From Bacteroidales bacterium (GTDB taxonomy: Bacteria; Bacteroidota; Bacteroidia; Bacteroidales; UBA932): DNA of 64,000 bases. The translations under genes and the position numbers were made by a program. The first letter of the stretch is position 1; each line of letters opens with the position of its first letter. The stretch spans positions 1-64,000 of the forward strand of contig JAGDBO010000003.1 in the NCBI GenBank assembly GCA_017959005.1. Direction: 5' to 3'. The notes under the pieces are model-generated. The model saw only the letters and a program-made list of their open reading frames with translations, had not been told where the DNA came from and ran no database searches. Of the stretch, positions 16,461 to 24,478 are shown piece by piece.

Positions 16461-18005
16461 ATGAGAGATATAGAGATTTCATTTCTTCCTCAGGAGAGAC
16501 AGGATAAGGATGCAATTGTTGCAAAATGCGCCCGTCTGTGCGGTGTTACTAAAGAGAAAATAGCTCATATAGAGCCTCTTAGACGCTCCATAGATGCCCG
16601 GGGAGGAAAGATCTCTTTCAAATACAAAGTTGAGGTTTACCTTAAGGGTGACAAACCCTTTGTTCCATACTCCATTCCGCCTTACCAGATGTGTGATAAG
16701 GGAGAGGATGTGATTATAATAGGTGCTGGTCCGGCGGGGCTTTTTGCCGCCCTTACCCTTTTGCAAAGGGGCAAATGTCCAATCATTCTGGAGAGGGGAA
16801 AGGATGTTCACGAAAGGAAGAGAGACACCGCCTTACTCTCTTTGCAACAGGTTGTTAACCCGGATTCCAACTACTGCTTCGGAGAGGGCGGAGCTGGCTG
16901 TTTTTCAGATGGTAAGCTCTACACCAGATCTACAAAGAAGGGAGATATAAGAGAGGTTTTGCACCAGCTTGTGATGTTCGGGGCGGACCCTTCCATTATG
17001 ATAGATGCCCATCCTCATATCGGGAGCAATAAATTGCCACAGATTATTGAGCAGATAAGAAAGTGCATCATCTCTCACGGCGGCTCTATTCACTTCAATA
17101 CCAGGGTTACGGATCTGATTCAGGATGGGGAAAATAAATTCTCCAAGAGGTGGAGGGTTGTTGCTCAAGAAAAAGAGTTTACCGCCAAATCCGTTATTCT
17201 TGCAACCGGCCACTCTGCAAAAGATATCTACTCACTCTTCTATGAAAAGGGCTGGGAGATAGAGGCTAAGGGGTTTGCGCTGGGTGTAAGGGCGGAGCAT
17301 CCGCAGCAACTGATTAATGATATCCAGTATCACGGTAAGTATATTAAGTCTCTGCCTGCTGCTGAGTATTCACTTGTAAGCCAGGTAGATGGAAGGGGAG
17401 TATTCTCCTTCTGTATGTGTCCGGGAGGTCTTCTTCTTCCTTCAAGCACCGCTCCGGGTGAGGTGCTGCTTAACGGTATGAGCAACTCTATGAGAAACTC
17501 TCCGTGGGCCAATGCAGGAATTGTAACCTCCATTGAACCGGAAGACGTTGAGGGTTTTGATGAGTGGGGACCTCTGAAAGTGCTTAAGTTCCAGGAGAGT
17601 GTGGAGAGAAAGATCTTCCTTCACAACGGCGGAACTCTAAAAGCTCCGGCTCAGAGGATGGTAGATTTCTGCAAAGACAAACTCTCAAATGACCTGCCTG
17701 CAACTTCCTATAAACCGGGCGCTTACTCAGCAAAACTGAGCGAGATTCTGCCTGAGGGAGTTTACAGCAGATTGCGTAAGGCTTTCCCTCTCTTTGATAA
17801 AAAGATGAGAGGCTATTACACCTCTCAATCTCTGCTTCTTGCCGTTGAGTCCAGAACCTCTTCTCCGGTTAGGATTCCGAGAGATCCGGAGACTCTGCAG
17901 CATATTTCACTTGCAAATCTCTACCCTTGCGGTGAAGGTGCCGGCTACTCCGGCGGAATTGTCTCATCCGCACTGGACGGCATCAACGTTGCCAGAAGGG
18001 TTTGA
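16461..18005 (+). CDS. FAD-dependent oxidoreductase (COG2509 type)
   Basis: 514 residues. After an unusual N-terminal domain of about 80 residues, a Rossmann FAD-binding motif VIIIGAGPAGLFAAL lies near residues 84-98. FGEGGAGCFSDGKL, ATGHSAKD and a C-terminal GEGAGYSGGIVSSALDG complete the dinucleotide site. This organisation matches the family of uncharacterised FAD-dependent dehydrogenases grouped as COG2509. The physiological substrate is unknown. It probably shares the tsaD transcript, with a 6-nt gap. The stop is 11 bases from the convergent slyD stop. Confidence 0.86.
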   Translation: MRDIEISFLPQERQDKDAIVAKCARLCGVTKEKIAHIEPLRRSIDARGGKISFKYKVEVYLKGDKPFVPYSIPPYQMCDKGEDVIIIGAGPAGLFAALTLLQRGKCPIILERGKDVHERKRDTALLSLQQVVNPDSNYCFGEGGAGCFSDGKLYTRSTKKGDIREVLHQLVMFGADPSIMIDAHPHIGSNKLPQIIEQIRKCIISHGGSIHFNTRVTDLIQDGENKFSKRWRVVAQEKEFTAKSVILATGHSAKDIYSLFYEKGWEIEAKGFALGVRAEHPQQLINDIQYHGKYIKSLPAAEYSLVSQVDGRGVFSFCMCPGGLLLPSSTAPGEVLLNGMSNSMRNSPWANAGIVTSIEPEDVEGFDEWGPLKVLKFQESVERKIFLHNGGTLKAPAQRMVDFCKDKLSNDLPATSYKPGAYSAKLSEILPEGVYSRLRKAFPLFDKKMRGYYTSQSLLLAVESRTSSPVRIPRDPETLQHISLANLYPCGEGAGYSGGIVSSALDGINVARRV

Positions 18006-18016
18006 TTTACCGGCTT

Positions 18017-18559
18017 TTAATGGCAGTGGCCGCTGCAGTGGCTGCATCCCTCGTCTGAACACTCGTGAGGAATCTTCTCACCGTAGAGTCCCTCTTTGAG
18101 CTCCTTCTCAGTAGCCTCTCTTACCTTCTCAACCTTACCTGCAAAGTGGAGTTTCTCTCCTGCAAGAGGATGGTTGAAGTCCATGGTTACCTTGCCCTCC
18201 AAAGCTTTAACGTCCTTAACTATACCGTTCATTCTGTGGCCCTCTCTGTCCTGCATAGGGAGAATGTTGCCAACTTTAATGACTTCATAATCTACCTTGC
18301 CGTCCATCTCAAACATCTTAAGCGGCAGTTCTACAACCATTTGCGGATTCATCTCTCCGTAAGCCTCGTGCGCCTCAAGTGAGAACTCAAACGGGTCTCC
18401 CTCGCTCTTTCCCAATACATTCTCCTCAAACTTTGGAAGAAGCATTCCGCTTCCAAAGATAAATGTCAGAGGCTCTGCAGCTCCAACCTTCTCAATCTCA
18501 TTTCCTTTAACTGTCAGCGTGTAACTGAGGCTGACAACCATGTCTTTTGCAATTTTCAT
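18017..18559 (-). CDS. slyD: FKBP-type peptidyl-prolyl isomerase, SlyD-like
   Basis: 180 residues. The FKBP half-domains flank an IF (insert-in-flap) chaperone domain, as in SlyD: FIFGSGMLLPKFEENVLG, then the insert, then MDFNHPLAGEKLHF. The C-terminus is a metal-binding tail rich in Cys and His (HECSDEGCSHCSGHCH), as in the nickel-handling E. coli protein though shorter. The enzyme isomerises Xaa-Pro bonds and protects folding intermediates in the cytoplasm. It is monocistronic as far as can be seen; no clear TAnnTTTG box lies directly upstream. Confidence 0.92.
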   Translation of the reverse strand: MKIAKDMVVSLSYTLTVKGNEIEKVGAAEPLTFIFGSGMLLPKFEENVLGKSEGDPFEFSLEAHEAYGEMNPQMVVELPLKMFEMDGKVDYEVIKVGNILPMQDREGHRMNGIVKDVKALEGKVTMDFNHPLAGEKLHFAGKVEKVREATEKELKEGLYGEKIPHECSDEGCSHCSGHCH

Positions 18560-18602
18560 AAAATTCTGTCTATCTGTTATTTATAATTATTTCTAAATAC
18601 TA

Positions 18603-20039
18603 TTATCTTATTCGTTTTCCATACCTCCAAATCTTGTATCCAACAGCCGCTATAATTATGGAGAAGAGAGGGGAGATAAAGTTAAAGAGGCAGTAGGGGG
18701 CGTATACAAGTGTCGGTATTCCAAGCACTCCTGCCTGCATTGCTCCGCAGGTATTCCACGGTATAAGTACTGAGGTTACCGTTGCCGAGTCCTCCAGTGA
18801 GCGGCTTAGCAGCCTTCCTTCATATCCCTTCTCCTTGTATAGATCCTTGAGCATGTTTCCGGGAACCAGGATTGCCATATATTGCTCACCCAGAGCAATA
18901 TTGCAGAATACGGAGGTTGCCATTGTGGTGGTAACTAAGGATACCGTATTGCGTATAAGTTTTGCAATCCTGGCTGTGATTACTGCAATGAATCCTCCAG
19001 CCTCAAGCATTCCGCTGAAGAGGGTTACGCAGATTATAAGCCAGATGGTATTCAACATTCCCGCAATTCCGTTGGTTGAGGCCAGACGGGTAAGCATTGC
19101 GTTAGGTGTTGCTATATCTATATGGTTGCTCATCAGTCTGATAGGGGCGTAGAAGAATGTCCTCCAGGTGAAGTCTCCGTATGGGCTTATCTGCGCTATT
19201 ATCTGCGGCTGGAATATTACCGCTGCAATTGAGGCCACCACGGCTGAGATAAAGAGGGTAAGCACAGGGGATACCTTCTTAACCATCAAAAAGATAGTAA
19301 CGGCAGGGATAAGCAGCAGCCAGCCGGATACGTTGTATGTGGAGGAGATCTGTGATATCTGCTCCTCAACGTTCAGAGGATTGTCTGTGGCTGCGTAACT
19401 ACCTATAAATGCGAACACTATACCCGTCACAATTACCGCCGGCACGTTGGTAATTAGCATATATTTTACGTGGTCGTAAAGTTTTACTCCGGATATTGTT
19501 GCTGCAAGGTTGGTGGTATCTGAAAGAGGGGAGACCTTATCTCCAAAGTAAGCGCCTGATATTATGGCTCCTGCAAGCCATCCCGGGTGGAGTCCCAGAA
19601 TGCTTCCCGCACTCAGCATTGCTACTCCTATGGTTCCTATTGTTGTCCAGGAACTGCCAATCATAAGTGAGATAAGTGCGGTGAATATGAATATGGTAAT
19701 CAGGAACATAGATGGCCGTATCAACTTAAGTCCGTAGTAGATTAAGGTTGGTACAACTCCGCTCTGAACCCAGGAGGCGGTAAGCGCTCCAATCATAAGC
19801 AAGATGAAAATGGCACCTCCGGTATTCTTAAGTGAGTGAACCATAGAGTGTTCAATCTTCTCCCAAGGAACCTTGAGGGCGTAGATTGCAATAAGGGAAC
19901 CTACCGTGGCCGCCAGAATCAGAGCTACCTGTGCCGGTCCCTCCGTCATATCTCCGTTAAAGAGCAAAGAGCCGAGTATGATCACTGCAATAAGCAGTAA
20001 TACAGGCAGTAAGGATAATAACAAAGAGGGCTTTTTCAT
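18603..20039 (-). CDS. nhaC: NhaC-family Na+/H+ antiporter
   Basis: 478 residues with about 11-12 hydrophobic segments. Family segments are visible: GSSWTTIGTIG, a discontinuous-helix region AIISGAYFGDKVSPLSDTTNLA, and a C-terminal EDSATVTSVLIPWNTCGA. NhaC-type antiporters exchange Na+ for H+ across the inner membrane; some family members are instead malate/lactate or other metabolite antiporters, so the exact substrate is less sure than the family. It follows the M14 peptidase by 29 nt on the same strand, so it probably belongs to the TIGR02757-M14-nhaC transcript. An Na+/H+ exchanger would link proton and sodium gradients in an organism that seems to pump sodium. Confidence 0.88.
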   Translation of the reverse strand: MKKPSLLLSLLPVLLLIAVIILGSLLFNGDMTEGPAQVALILAATVGSLIAIYALKVPWEKIEHSMVHSLKNTGGAIFILLMIGALTASWVQSGVVPTLIYYGLKLIRPSMFLITIFIFTALISLMIGSSWTTIGTIGVAMLSAGSILGLHPGWLAGAIISGAYFGDKVSPLSDTTNLAATISGVKLYDHVKYMLITNVPAVIVTGIVFAFIGSYAATDNPLNVEEQISQISSTYNVSGWLLLIPAVTIFLMVKKVSPVLTLFISAVVASIAAVIFQPQIIAQISPYGDFTWRTFFYAPIRLMSNHIDIATPNAMLTRLASTNGIAGMLNTIWLIICVTLFSGMLEAGGFIAVITARIAKLIRNTVSLVTTTMATSVFCNIALGEQYMAILVPGNMLKDLYKEKGYEGRLLSRSLEDSATVTSVLIPWNTCGAMQAGVLGIPTLVYAPYCLFNFISPLFSIIIAAVGYKIWRYGKRIR

Positions 20040-20068
20040 CTCTATATCGTTTTCAAACTATACTTTCT

Positions 20069-21628
20069 CTATTTCTTTCTGAGCATTACTGCATCTGCCA
20101 TCTCTCCCTCGGAGAGTTGTATCTTGAGGGTGAAGAGTCCCTTGTCACTCTGGGTGTGGTCATAGAGTTTCTCCCAGCAGTTAAGACCGTCTGTTCTGGC
20201 ATCTGACTTGCGTCCCACTTTCCAGACCATTACTTCATACTCACCCTCAGGCAGTTCCTTGTATCTGTAGGTAACCGTAGCACCCGCCTTCTCTGCAAGA
20301 TAGCAGTGCTTTCCAAAGATAATCAGTTCATCATTGTTTCCAATCTTCTCACAATCAGTTGCTTTAAATGGATGAACAATAATTCTGGAAGGATTCTCAA
20401 TCTCCAGAAAATCACTTATCGCCCAGAGCGTTCTCTCTCCCAACTTCTTAAGATTTTCTATTGTAACCCACTCACCGCTAGGGTCGTTGTTGTAGTAGCT
20501 GTATGAGGTCTCGTGAGTGATTGCAAGGGTATGCTCACCGGCATTATCCCAGAACCAGCCCTCAATATACCTCGGCGCCATCTTTGAAAAACTCATATAT
20601 CTGTTGGAGAAGAGCGGATTCTCAGTTGTGGTAAGTGAGGTGAAGAGTATCTCTTTAAGGAAGAACGGAGTGGATGTAGTCTCCTCTGAATGAACCCAGT
20701 AGGTGTTTGCCGGGAATATCTGGGAGTGGAAGTTGAGCATAAGATCCAGATAGTTCTCTCCGTAGGTGGTGGTCTCAATGAACTTCTTAATGTTCTTAAC
20801 CTCAGGCCTTGTGAGGGAGTCCGGCTGTCCGTAGTTTATCTCCATGTTCACTCCAATTGCGTCACATCTTGAGTGGCCAAGTGCAACTCCGTCCGGATTG
20901 TTGAAAGGAAGTATGTAGAATACGGCATTCTCCCTCAGTGCCCTTGCGTATGGAGTAGGGGCCAAAAGAGCCTCAATTAACCCCTCTAAACACCATGAGC
21001 AAGGTGTTTCACTAGGATGGACTCTTCCGTGAATATATATCCTCTTTTTGCCCTTAATAGAGCCATACGGAGAGGATACCACCATCATCTTCATATCTCT
21101 TCCCTGGTAACTCTTTCCTATTGAAAAAATGCTTACCCCGCTTCTGTACTGCCACTCCTGCATCATCTCTTCCAGATGGTCATTGGTGTAAGGAACATAG
21201 TAGGCCATAAAGACGGTATCTCTCTCGTAAAACTTTGTTACAGAGAGTGGTGCAAGAACCTCAGTGGTGTCATAACGCATCCAGTTTTTGTTGTCATAAC
21301 TGTAGACCGGAGCCACGGGATCCGTGTCTATAAGGTTGATTGTTACCACTTTATCTTTAGTGCCTGTCATCATAAAGTAGAACCATCTGCTACTTGGAGC
21401 AAGCAGCGTATCTACCGGGTTGAGCGGATCTTTAGCGCTTGTAACCTCGTATGTCAGATGAGGTACCTTTCTAACTCCCGCTATAAGAGCGGAATCTGCA
21501 CTTATCAACTGCACATCTCCAATTCTTCCGCACTGAAACTCATTGGAAAAGCGGAGCGTGTCAACTCCCTGGGCATAGGCAACCACAACCCAAAATGCTG
21601 CAACAATAATCGCGATGGTTCTCTTCAT
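20069..21628 (-). CDS. M14 family zinc carboxypeptidase, secreted
   Basis: 519 residues from the ATG at 21626-21628, which begins a clean signal peptide (MKRTIAIIVAAFWVVVAYAQ); a start 4 codons upstream is also in frame. An N-terminal beta-sandwich domain of about 150 residues precedes the catalytic domain, as in the cytosolic-carboxypeptidase (AGBL-like) branch of M14. Zinc ligands: H204 and E207 in GRVHPSETPC, with the third histidine in NFHSQ. The catalytic glutamate is in THETSYSY, and NPDGVALGHSR is the usual substrate-binding loop. It should release C-terminal amino acids from peptides in the periplasm. The upstream gene ends 2 nt before its start. Confidence 0.88.
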   Translation of the reverse strand: MKRTIAIIVAAFWVVVAYAQGVDTLRFSNEFQCGRIGDVQLISADSALIAGVRKVPHLTYEVTSAKDPLNPVDTLLAPSSRWFYFMMTGTKDKVVTINLIDTDPVAPVYSYDNKNWMRYDTTEVLAPLSVTKFYERDTVFMAYYVPYTNDHLEEMMQEWQYRSGVSIFSIGKSYQGRDMKMMVVSSPYGSIKGKKRIYIHGRVHPSETPCSWCLEGLIEALLAPTPYARALRENAVFYILPFNNPDGVALGHSRCDAIGVNMEINYGQPDSLTRPEVKNIKKFIETTTYGENYLDLMLNFHSQIFPANTYWVHSEETTSTPFFLKEILFTSLTTTENPLFSNRYMSFSKMAPRYIEGWFWDNAGEHTLAITHETSYSYYNNDPSGEWVTIENLKKLGERTLWAISDFLEIENPSRIIVHPFKATDCEKIGNNDELIIFGKHCYLAEKAGATVTYRYKELPEGEYEVMVWKVGRKSDARTDGLNCWEKLYDHTQSDKGLFTLKIQLSEGEMADAVMLRKK

Positions 21629-21630
21629 AA

Positions 21631-22377
21631 CTATTTGCAATTTTTCTTTTTATTCTTCTCTTCCGCCTCTTCCCTCATCCTTACGGAGTAGGCGAACAGT
21701 GCAAAATCTCCCTTACAAGGGTCTGACGGAAAGCACTTTAACAAAAACTTAGTAATCTCCAATGCGGTCTTGATATCTGCACTTTTTCTCTCCGTAATCC
21801 CCATCCTAACCGCAGAATTATGTACGTGAGTATCCAGTGGAATAATCAACTCGCAGGGCTTTATCCTCTTCCACACTCCCAAATCTACAATTCCGTCATC
21901 CCTTACCATCCAGCGCCTTAACATGTGAATCTTTTTGTTTGCGCAGTTCAAATCGCTCTTCTGTCCATAAATTTTAACCCTCATCTCATTGGGCGTCAGA
22001 ACCTCCAGACTCTCCTCCCTCTCATAAAACCTCTTCAGATTCAAGCAAATCTTTGCAAACTCACTCCACTTTATTGTCCTGTGAAGAGATTTATCTTCAT
22101 CCCGATAGTTTCCCTTCATGACATATTCCAGCGGCTTCCAACCCATCTCATCCATAGCGCGGCTTATATCCCTTACAATCATATCTCTCCTCCCCCAGGC
22201 CAAATGGGCGGCAATAACCGCTGCAATCTCTACATCTTTAAGAGTTGCCCTCCCTTCCTGCATCAAAGAGTAAAAGTGGCGCGGAAAGACCACCGGATCC
22301 TTCTCAAAGTAACACCGGTTGTTGTACCTTTCCGCCAACTCTCTTATGACTGCTATATTTTCCCTCTCAGTATTCAT
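21631..22377 (-). CDS. TIGR02757 family protein (DUF2400)
   Basis: 248 residues from the ATG at 22375-22377; upstream in-frame starts would precede the promoter box. Recognisable family segments are RHFYSLMQEG, IAAHLAWGRRDMI, RRWMVRDDGIVDLGVWK, and the C-terminal IPLDTHVHNSAVRMGI with a helix-hairpin-helix-like TALEITKFLLKCFPSDPCKGDFALFAY (given here as separate motifs). The family occurs in Bacteroidota and some other bacteria. Its biochemical role is not established; the C-terminal layout recalls HhH-GPD DNA glycosylases. It starts an operon with the M14 peptidase and NhaC. Confidence 0.85.
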   Translation of the reverse strand: MNTERENIAVIRELAERYNNRCYFEKDPVVFPRHFYSLMQEGRATLKDVEIAAVIAAHLAWGRRDMIVRDISRAMDEMGWKPLEYVMKGNYRDEDKSLHRTIKWSEFAKICLNLKRFYEREESLEVLTPNEMRVKIYGQKSDLNCANKKIHMLRRWMVRDDGIVDLGVWKRIKPCELIIPLDTHVHNSAVRMGITERKSADIKTALEITKFLLKCFPSDPCKGDFALFAYSVRMREEAEEKNKKKNCK

Positions 22378-22385
22378 ACAACCTT

Positions 22386-22393
22386 CAAATATA
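22386..22393 (-). promoter_or_regulatory. -7 element for the TIGR02757 gene
   Basis: A perfect TATATTTG on the minus strand, only 8 nt from the start codon, so the predicted leader is 3-4 nt. It is divergent from the rpmE2 promoter about 20 bp away. Confidence 0.6.
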
Positions 22394-22413
22394 GTGAAAA
22401 ATAGCCATAAAAT

Positions 22414-22443
22414 TTTGATTATCCCATAAAAGTTGTATATTTG
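22414..22443 (+). promoter_or_regulatory. rpmE2 promoter (TTTG-N18-TATATTTG)
   Basis: A -33-like TTTG at 22414-22417 and a perfect -7 TATATTTG at 22436-22443, separated by 18 bp (consensus about 19). This is one of the most complete promoters in the window. The transcript would start near 22448, about 19 nt before the ATG. Confidence 0.75.
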
Positions 22444-22466
22444 CACCCCAATTAAAAGATAAAGCA

Positions 22467-22712
22467 ATGAAGAAATCATTACATCCCGAAACCTACCGAC
22501 TTGTAGCTTTCAAGGATATGTCTAACGATGAGGTATTTATCACAAGAAGTTGTGAGGCTACCAAAGAGACAATCGAGATAGACGGCCAGACCTACCCTTT
22601 GGTAAAGGTAGAAATCTCCTCTTCATCACACCCGTTCTACACTGGTAAGATGAAGCTTGTAGACACAGCAGGCCGCGTTGATAAGTTCTACAGCCGTTAC
22701 AAGAAGAAATAA
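22467..22712 (+). CDS. rpmE2: 50S ribosomal protein L31 type B
   Basis: 81 residues. The sequence ([44 protein letters not shown]) is that of the type B form of L31, which has the SSHPFYTG core but no zinc-binding CxxC. Zinc-free paralogues often replace the zinc form under metal limitation; in Bacteroidota the type B form is commonly the main copy. It has its own strong promoter and a strong rho-independent terminator. The TAA stop is the beginning of a 37-bp sequence repeated after the next gene. Confidence 0.96.
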   Translation: MKKSLHPETYRLVAFKDMSNDEVFITRSCEATKETIEIDGQTYPLVKVEISSSSHPFYTGKMKLVDTAGRVDKFYSRYKKK

Positions 22713-22745
22713 TTCTTCCAGGCACAGGAAAACAGAAAGTGGAGA
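22709..22745 (+). repeat. Direct repeat, copy 1 (rpmE2 tail)
   Basis: 37 bases, identical to 23700-23736. This copy begins one base before the rpmE2 TAA stop, continues through TTCTTCCAGGCACAGG and ends within the 5' arm of the rpmE2 terminator (AAAGTGGAGA). Both copies begin at a stop codon. Confidence 0.95.
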
Positions 22746-22766
22746 CTTTTGGTCTCCACTTTTTTG
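22736..22766 (+). terminator. Rho-independent terminator of rpmE2
   Basis: An 11-bp perfect stem, AAAGTGGAGAC at 22736-22746 and GTCTCCACTTT at 22752-22762, a 5-nt loop and a T-run. Confidence 0.9.
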
Positions 22767-22790
22767 TTATGGCTACTTGATTCTCTAATA

Positions 22791-22821
22791 TTTTGATTTT
22801 AAAGTCTATTTTATAAATTTG
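22791..22821 (+). promoter_or_regulatory. Promoter of the lipoprotein gene (TTTTG-N18-TAAATTTG)
   Basis: A -33-like TTTTG at 22791-22795 and a perfect -7 TAAATTTG at 22814-22821 with an 18-bp spacer. The predicted leader before the ATG at 22861 is about 35 nt. The accessory gene therefore has its own host-type promoter. Confidence 0.7.
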
Positions 22822-22860
22822 TGGACACATAACTGATTACAGATTAACATTTTTAATATT

Positions 22861-23703
22861 ATGAAAAAAAGTAAATTTTTAAATTTGCTCATCTGTGTCT
22901 CCGCTCTTGTAGTACTACTCACTTTTTGTTCAAAGGATAAACCGATTATTTCTCCAAAAATGCCTGACACTGAAATACAGTTTTATTTTCAGATCAATTG
23001 GTTTGTTCCTACACCTACCGCCGATTTGGCCAATTCATACTCGGATTCTCTTTTCATTAACGAATTGATGTTTTGGTCCAAGAAACATTACATTGGAAAT
23101 GCATTTGAGGCTTATAGTGGTATTCCTAAACGAGATGATAAGTGGGATACTTTTTTCGGTTTTACTAAATGGGTGGATGAATCTATTGATAATTACAAGG
23201 CTGATTTTCAATTTTATAAGTCGGATAAAATTATTTATGAAACACAGCTCACAAATTTGAAAAAGGGCAGATACAACTTTGTAGTTTATGACTTAAAGAA
23301 ATCTCCCCTTGTCATAGACAATAAGTATCCATATTTTTCAACTGAAGAGAAAAAGAAGTCTCATTGTTCAATTATGTTTGTGAATGTTCTATTCAGCGAT
23401 ATGACTACAACATACCCCGGAAAATGTCAATACCAGTATTCTATTAACGGAGAGGAAGTATGGCATAACTTGGGTACACCTGTAAAATTCGGTGAAACAA
23501 CGGACAGAGTAGAAATAGAATTGAACGATAATTCTGTTTTGTTTTCGTTCAGAGTGTTGGATGAAGATGGCAATGAGCTGAAGAGAAAAGATTCTGAAAA
23601 GATAACAAAGAAAGCTACTATAAAACCAGGTGAATCATATATGTATTTCCTTGGCGGTACATTAACTGACAATTCAGACATTTATCCTTGGAGGTCTTTA
23701 TAA
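22861..23703 (+). CDS. Hypothetical lipoprotein in AT-rich insert
   Basis: 280 residues. It has a lipoprotein signal peptide: MKKSKF, a hydrophobic core and a lipobox ending LLTFC, with the cysteine at about residue 23 followed by SKDK. The mature protein is soluble, acidic to neutral and beta-rich, with segments such as FYFQINWFVPTPT, KKGRYNFVVYDLKKS and YQYSINGEEVWHNLG. I do not recognise a family. The layout (short lipoprotein with an immunoglobulin-like feel) recalls surface or periplasmic lipoproteins of Bacteroidota but supports no function. Codon use is visibly more AT-rich than in neighbouring genes. It is followed by a second copy of the rpmE2 tail and then by a small outer-membrane protein gene, so the two may act together at the envelope. 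Confidence 0.75.
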   Translation: MKKSKFLNLLICVSALVVLLTFCSKDKPIISPKMPDTEIQFYFQINWFVPTPTADLANSYSDSLFINELMFWSKKHYIGNAFEAYSGIPKRDDKWDTFFGFTKWVDESIDNYKADFQFYKSDKIIYETQLTNLKKGRYNFVVYDLKKSPLVIDNKYPYFSTEEKKKSHCSIMFVNVLFSDMTTTYPGKCQYQYSINGEEVWHNLGTPVKFGETTDRVEIELNDNSVLFSFRVLDEDGNELKRKDSEKITKKATIKPGESYMYFLGGTLTDNSDIYPWRSL

Positions 23704-23736
23704 TTCTTCCAGGCACAGGAAAACAGAAAGTGGAGA
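23700..23736 (+). repeat. Direct repeat, copy 2 (after the lipoprotein gene)
   Basis: Identical over 37 bases to 22709-22745. It starts at the stop codon of the lipoprotein gene. The terminator's 5' arm (AAAGTGG, 23728-23734) is preserved and a CCACTTT occurs at 23763-23769, but about 28 nt now separate them, so this looks like a degraded terminator copy. A shorter match, AAACAGAAAGT, recurs at 24469-24479 after the next gene. Confidence 0.95.
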
Positions 23737-23798
23737 TATAGTGGTATATATGATTGGGCACACCACTTTACAAAAAAATAACTAGAAGATATTAGAAT

Positions 23799-24470
23799 AT
23801 GAAAATCATTATGAAAAAGATATTTATTACTATTATTTCTATACTATTCACTGTATCATTGTCTGCTCAGTCGGATAGGAAGTTTAATAATTGGGTGATT
23901 CATGCAAATTTTACTTTCAATAAACTAAGCATGGACGCAAATGCTTACGATAATAAGAAATCAAAAGGAGGTCTTTCTATAGATGTTGGAGCTAAACAGT
24001 TTTTTATTAAGAACTGTGGTTGGTTTATGGAAGAGGCGTTTGAATTCTTTCATTCAGATCTTCCGCATGCAACAAAAGAGTATCACTATACAAACAACAA
24101 AGGGGGAATATGGGTGTATGGATGTGACAAGTTGCAAGAGACTGGGTTTGGTGGTATTATTTCAACAGGCTATGACTTCAGACTTAGTAAAAATTGTAGT
24201 TTTGAGGTTTTAGGAGGCTTTAATTACAGAAGAATTACTAAGTATAAAGAAAGAGATGATAATGAAAAGCCATTTTTTAATTATTATGCTCGCAATGATC
24301 AAAAATGGAAGTTCGGTATAGGTTTTAACTACAAAAAACTTAACGTTCGTTGTAGCTTTATGCCAACCAAAAGAGAAAATAGATTGAAAAGAAAAGATGG
24401 GGGTATTCCACGAAGCGATCGTCAATATACAACAACTCAGTGGACTTTTGGTGTGGGCTACCACTTCTAA
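23799..24470 (+). CDS. Small outer-membrane beta-barrel protein, hypothetical
   Basis: 223 residues; the start could also be the ATG at 23811. A signal peptide (MKKIFITIISILFTVSLSAQ) leads to a protein made of alternating amphipathic strands: WVIHANFTFNKLSM, GLSIDVGAKQFF, FEVLGGFNYRRI, WKFGIGFNYKKL. It ends in FGVGYHF with a terminal aromatic residue, the usual signal for beta-barrel assembly. The size suits an 8-stranded barrel. No named family is recognised. It lies 95 nt after the lipoprotein gene in the same AT-rich insert, and no clear promoter is seen, so it may be co-transcribed. Its function cannot be stated. Confidence 0.75.
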   Translation: MKIIMKKIFITIISILFTVSLSAQSDRKFNNWVIHANFTFNKLSMDANAYDNKKSKGGLSIDVGAKQFFIKNCGWFMEEAFEFFHSDLPHATKEYHYTNNKGGIWVYGCDKLQETGFGGIISTGYDFRLSKNCSFEVLGGFNYRRITKYKERDDNEKPFFNYYARNDQKWKFGIGFNYKKLNVRCSFMPTKRENRLKRKDGGIPRSDRQYTTTQWTFGVGYHF

Positions 24471-24478
24471 ACAGAAAG

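Noticed and set aside
22709-23736. The two 37-bp copies as a CRISPR array or insertion-sequence ends
   Set aside because: Only two copies in the same orientation about 1 kb apart, no spacer pattern, no inverted ends and no transposase. They are best explained as copied gene tails.
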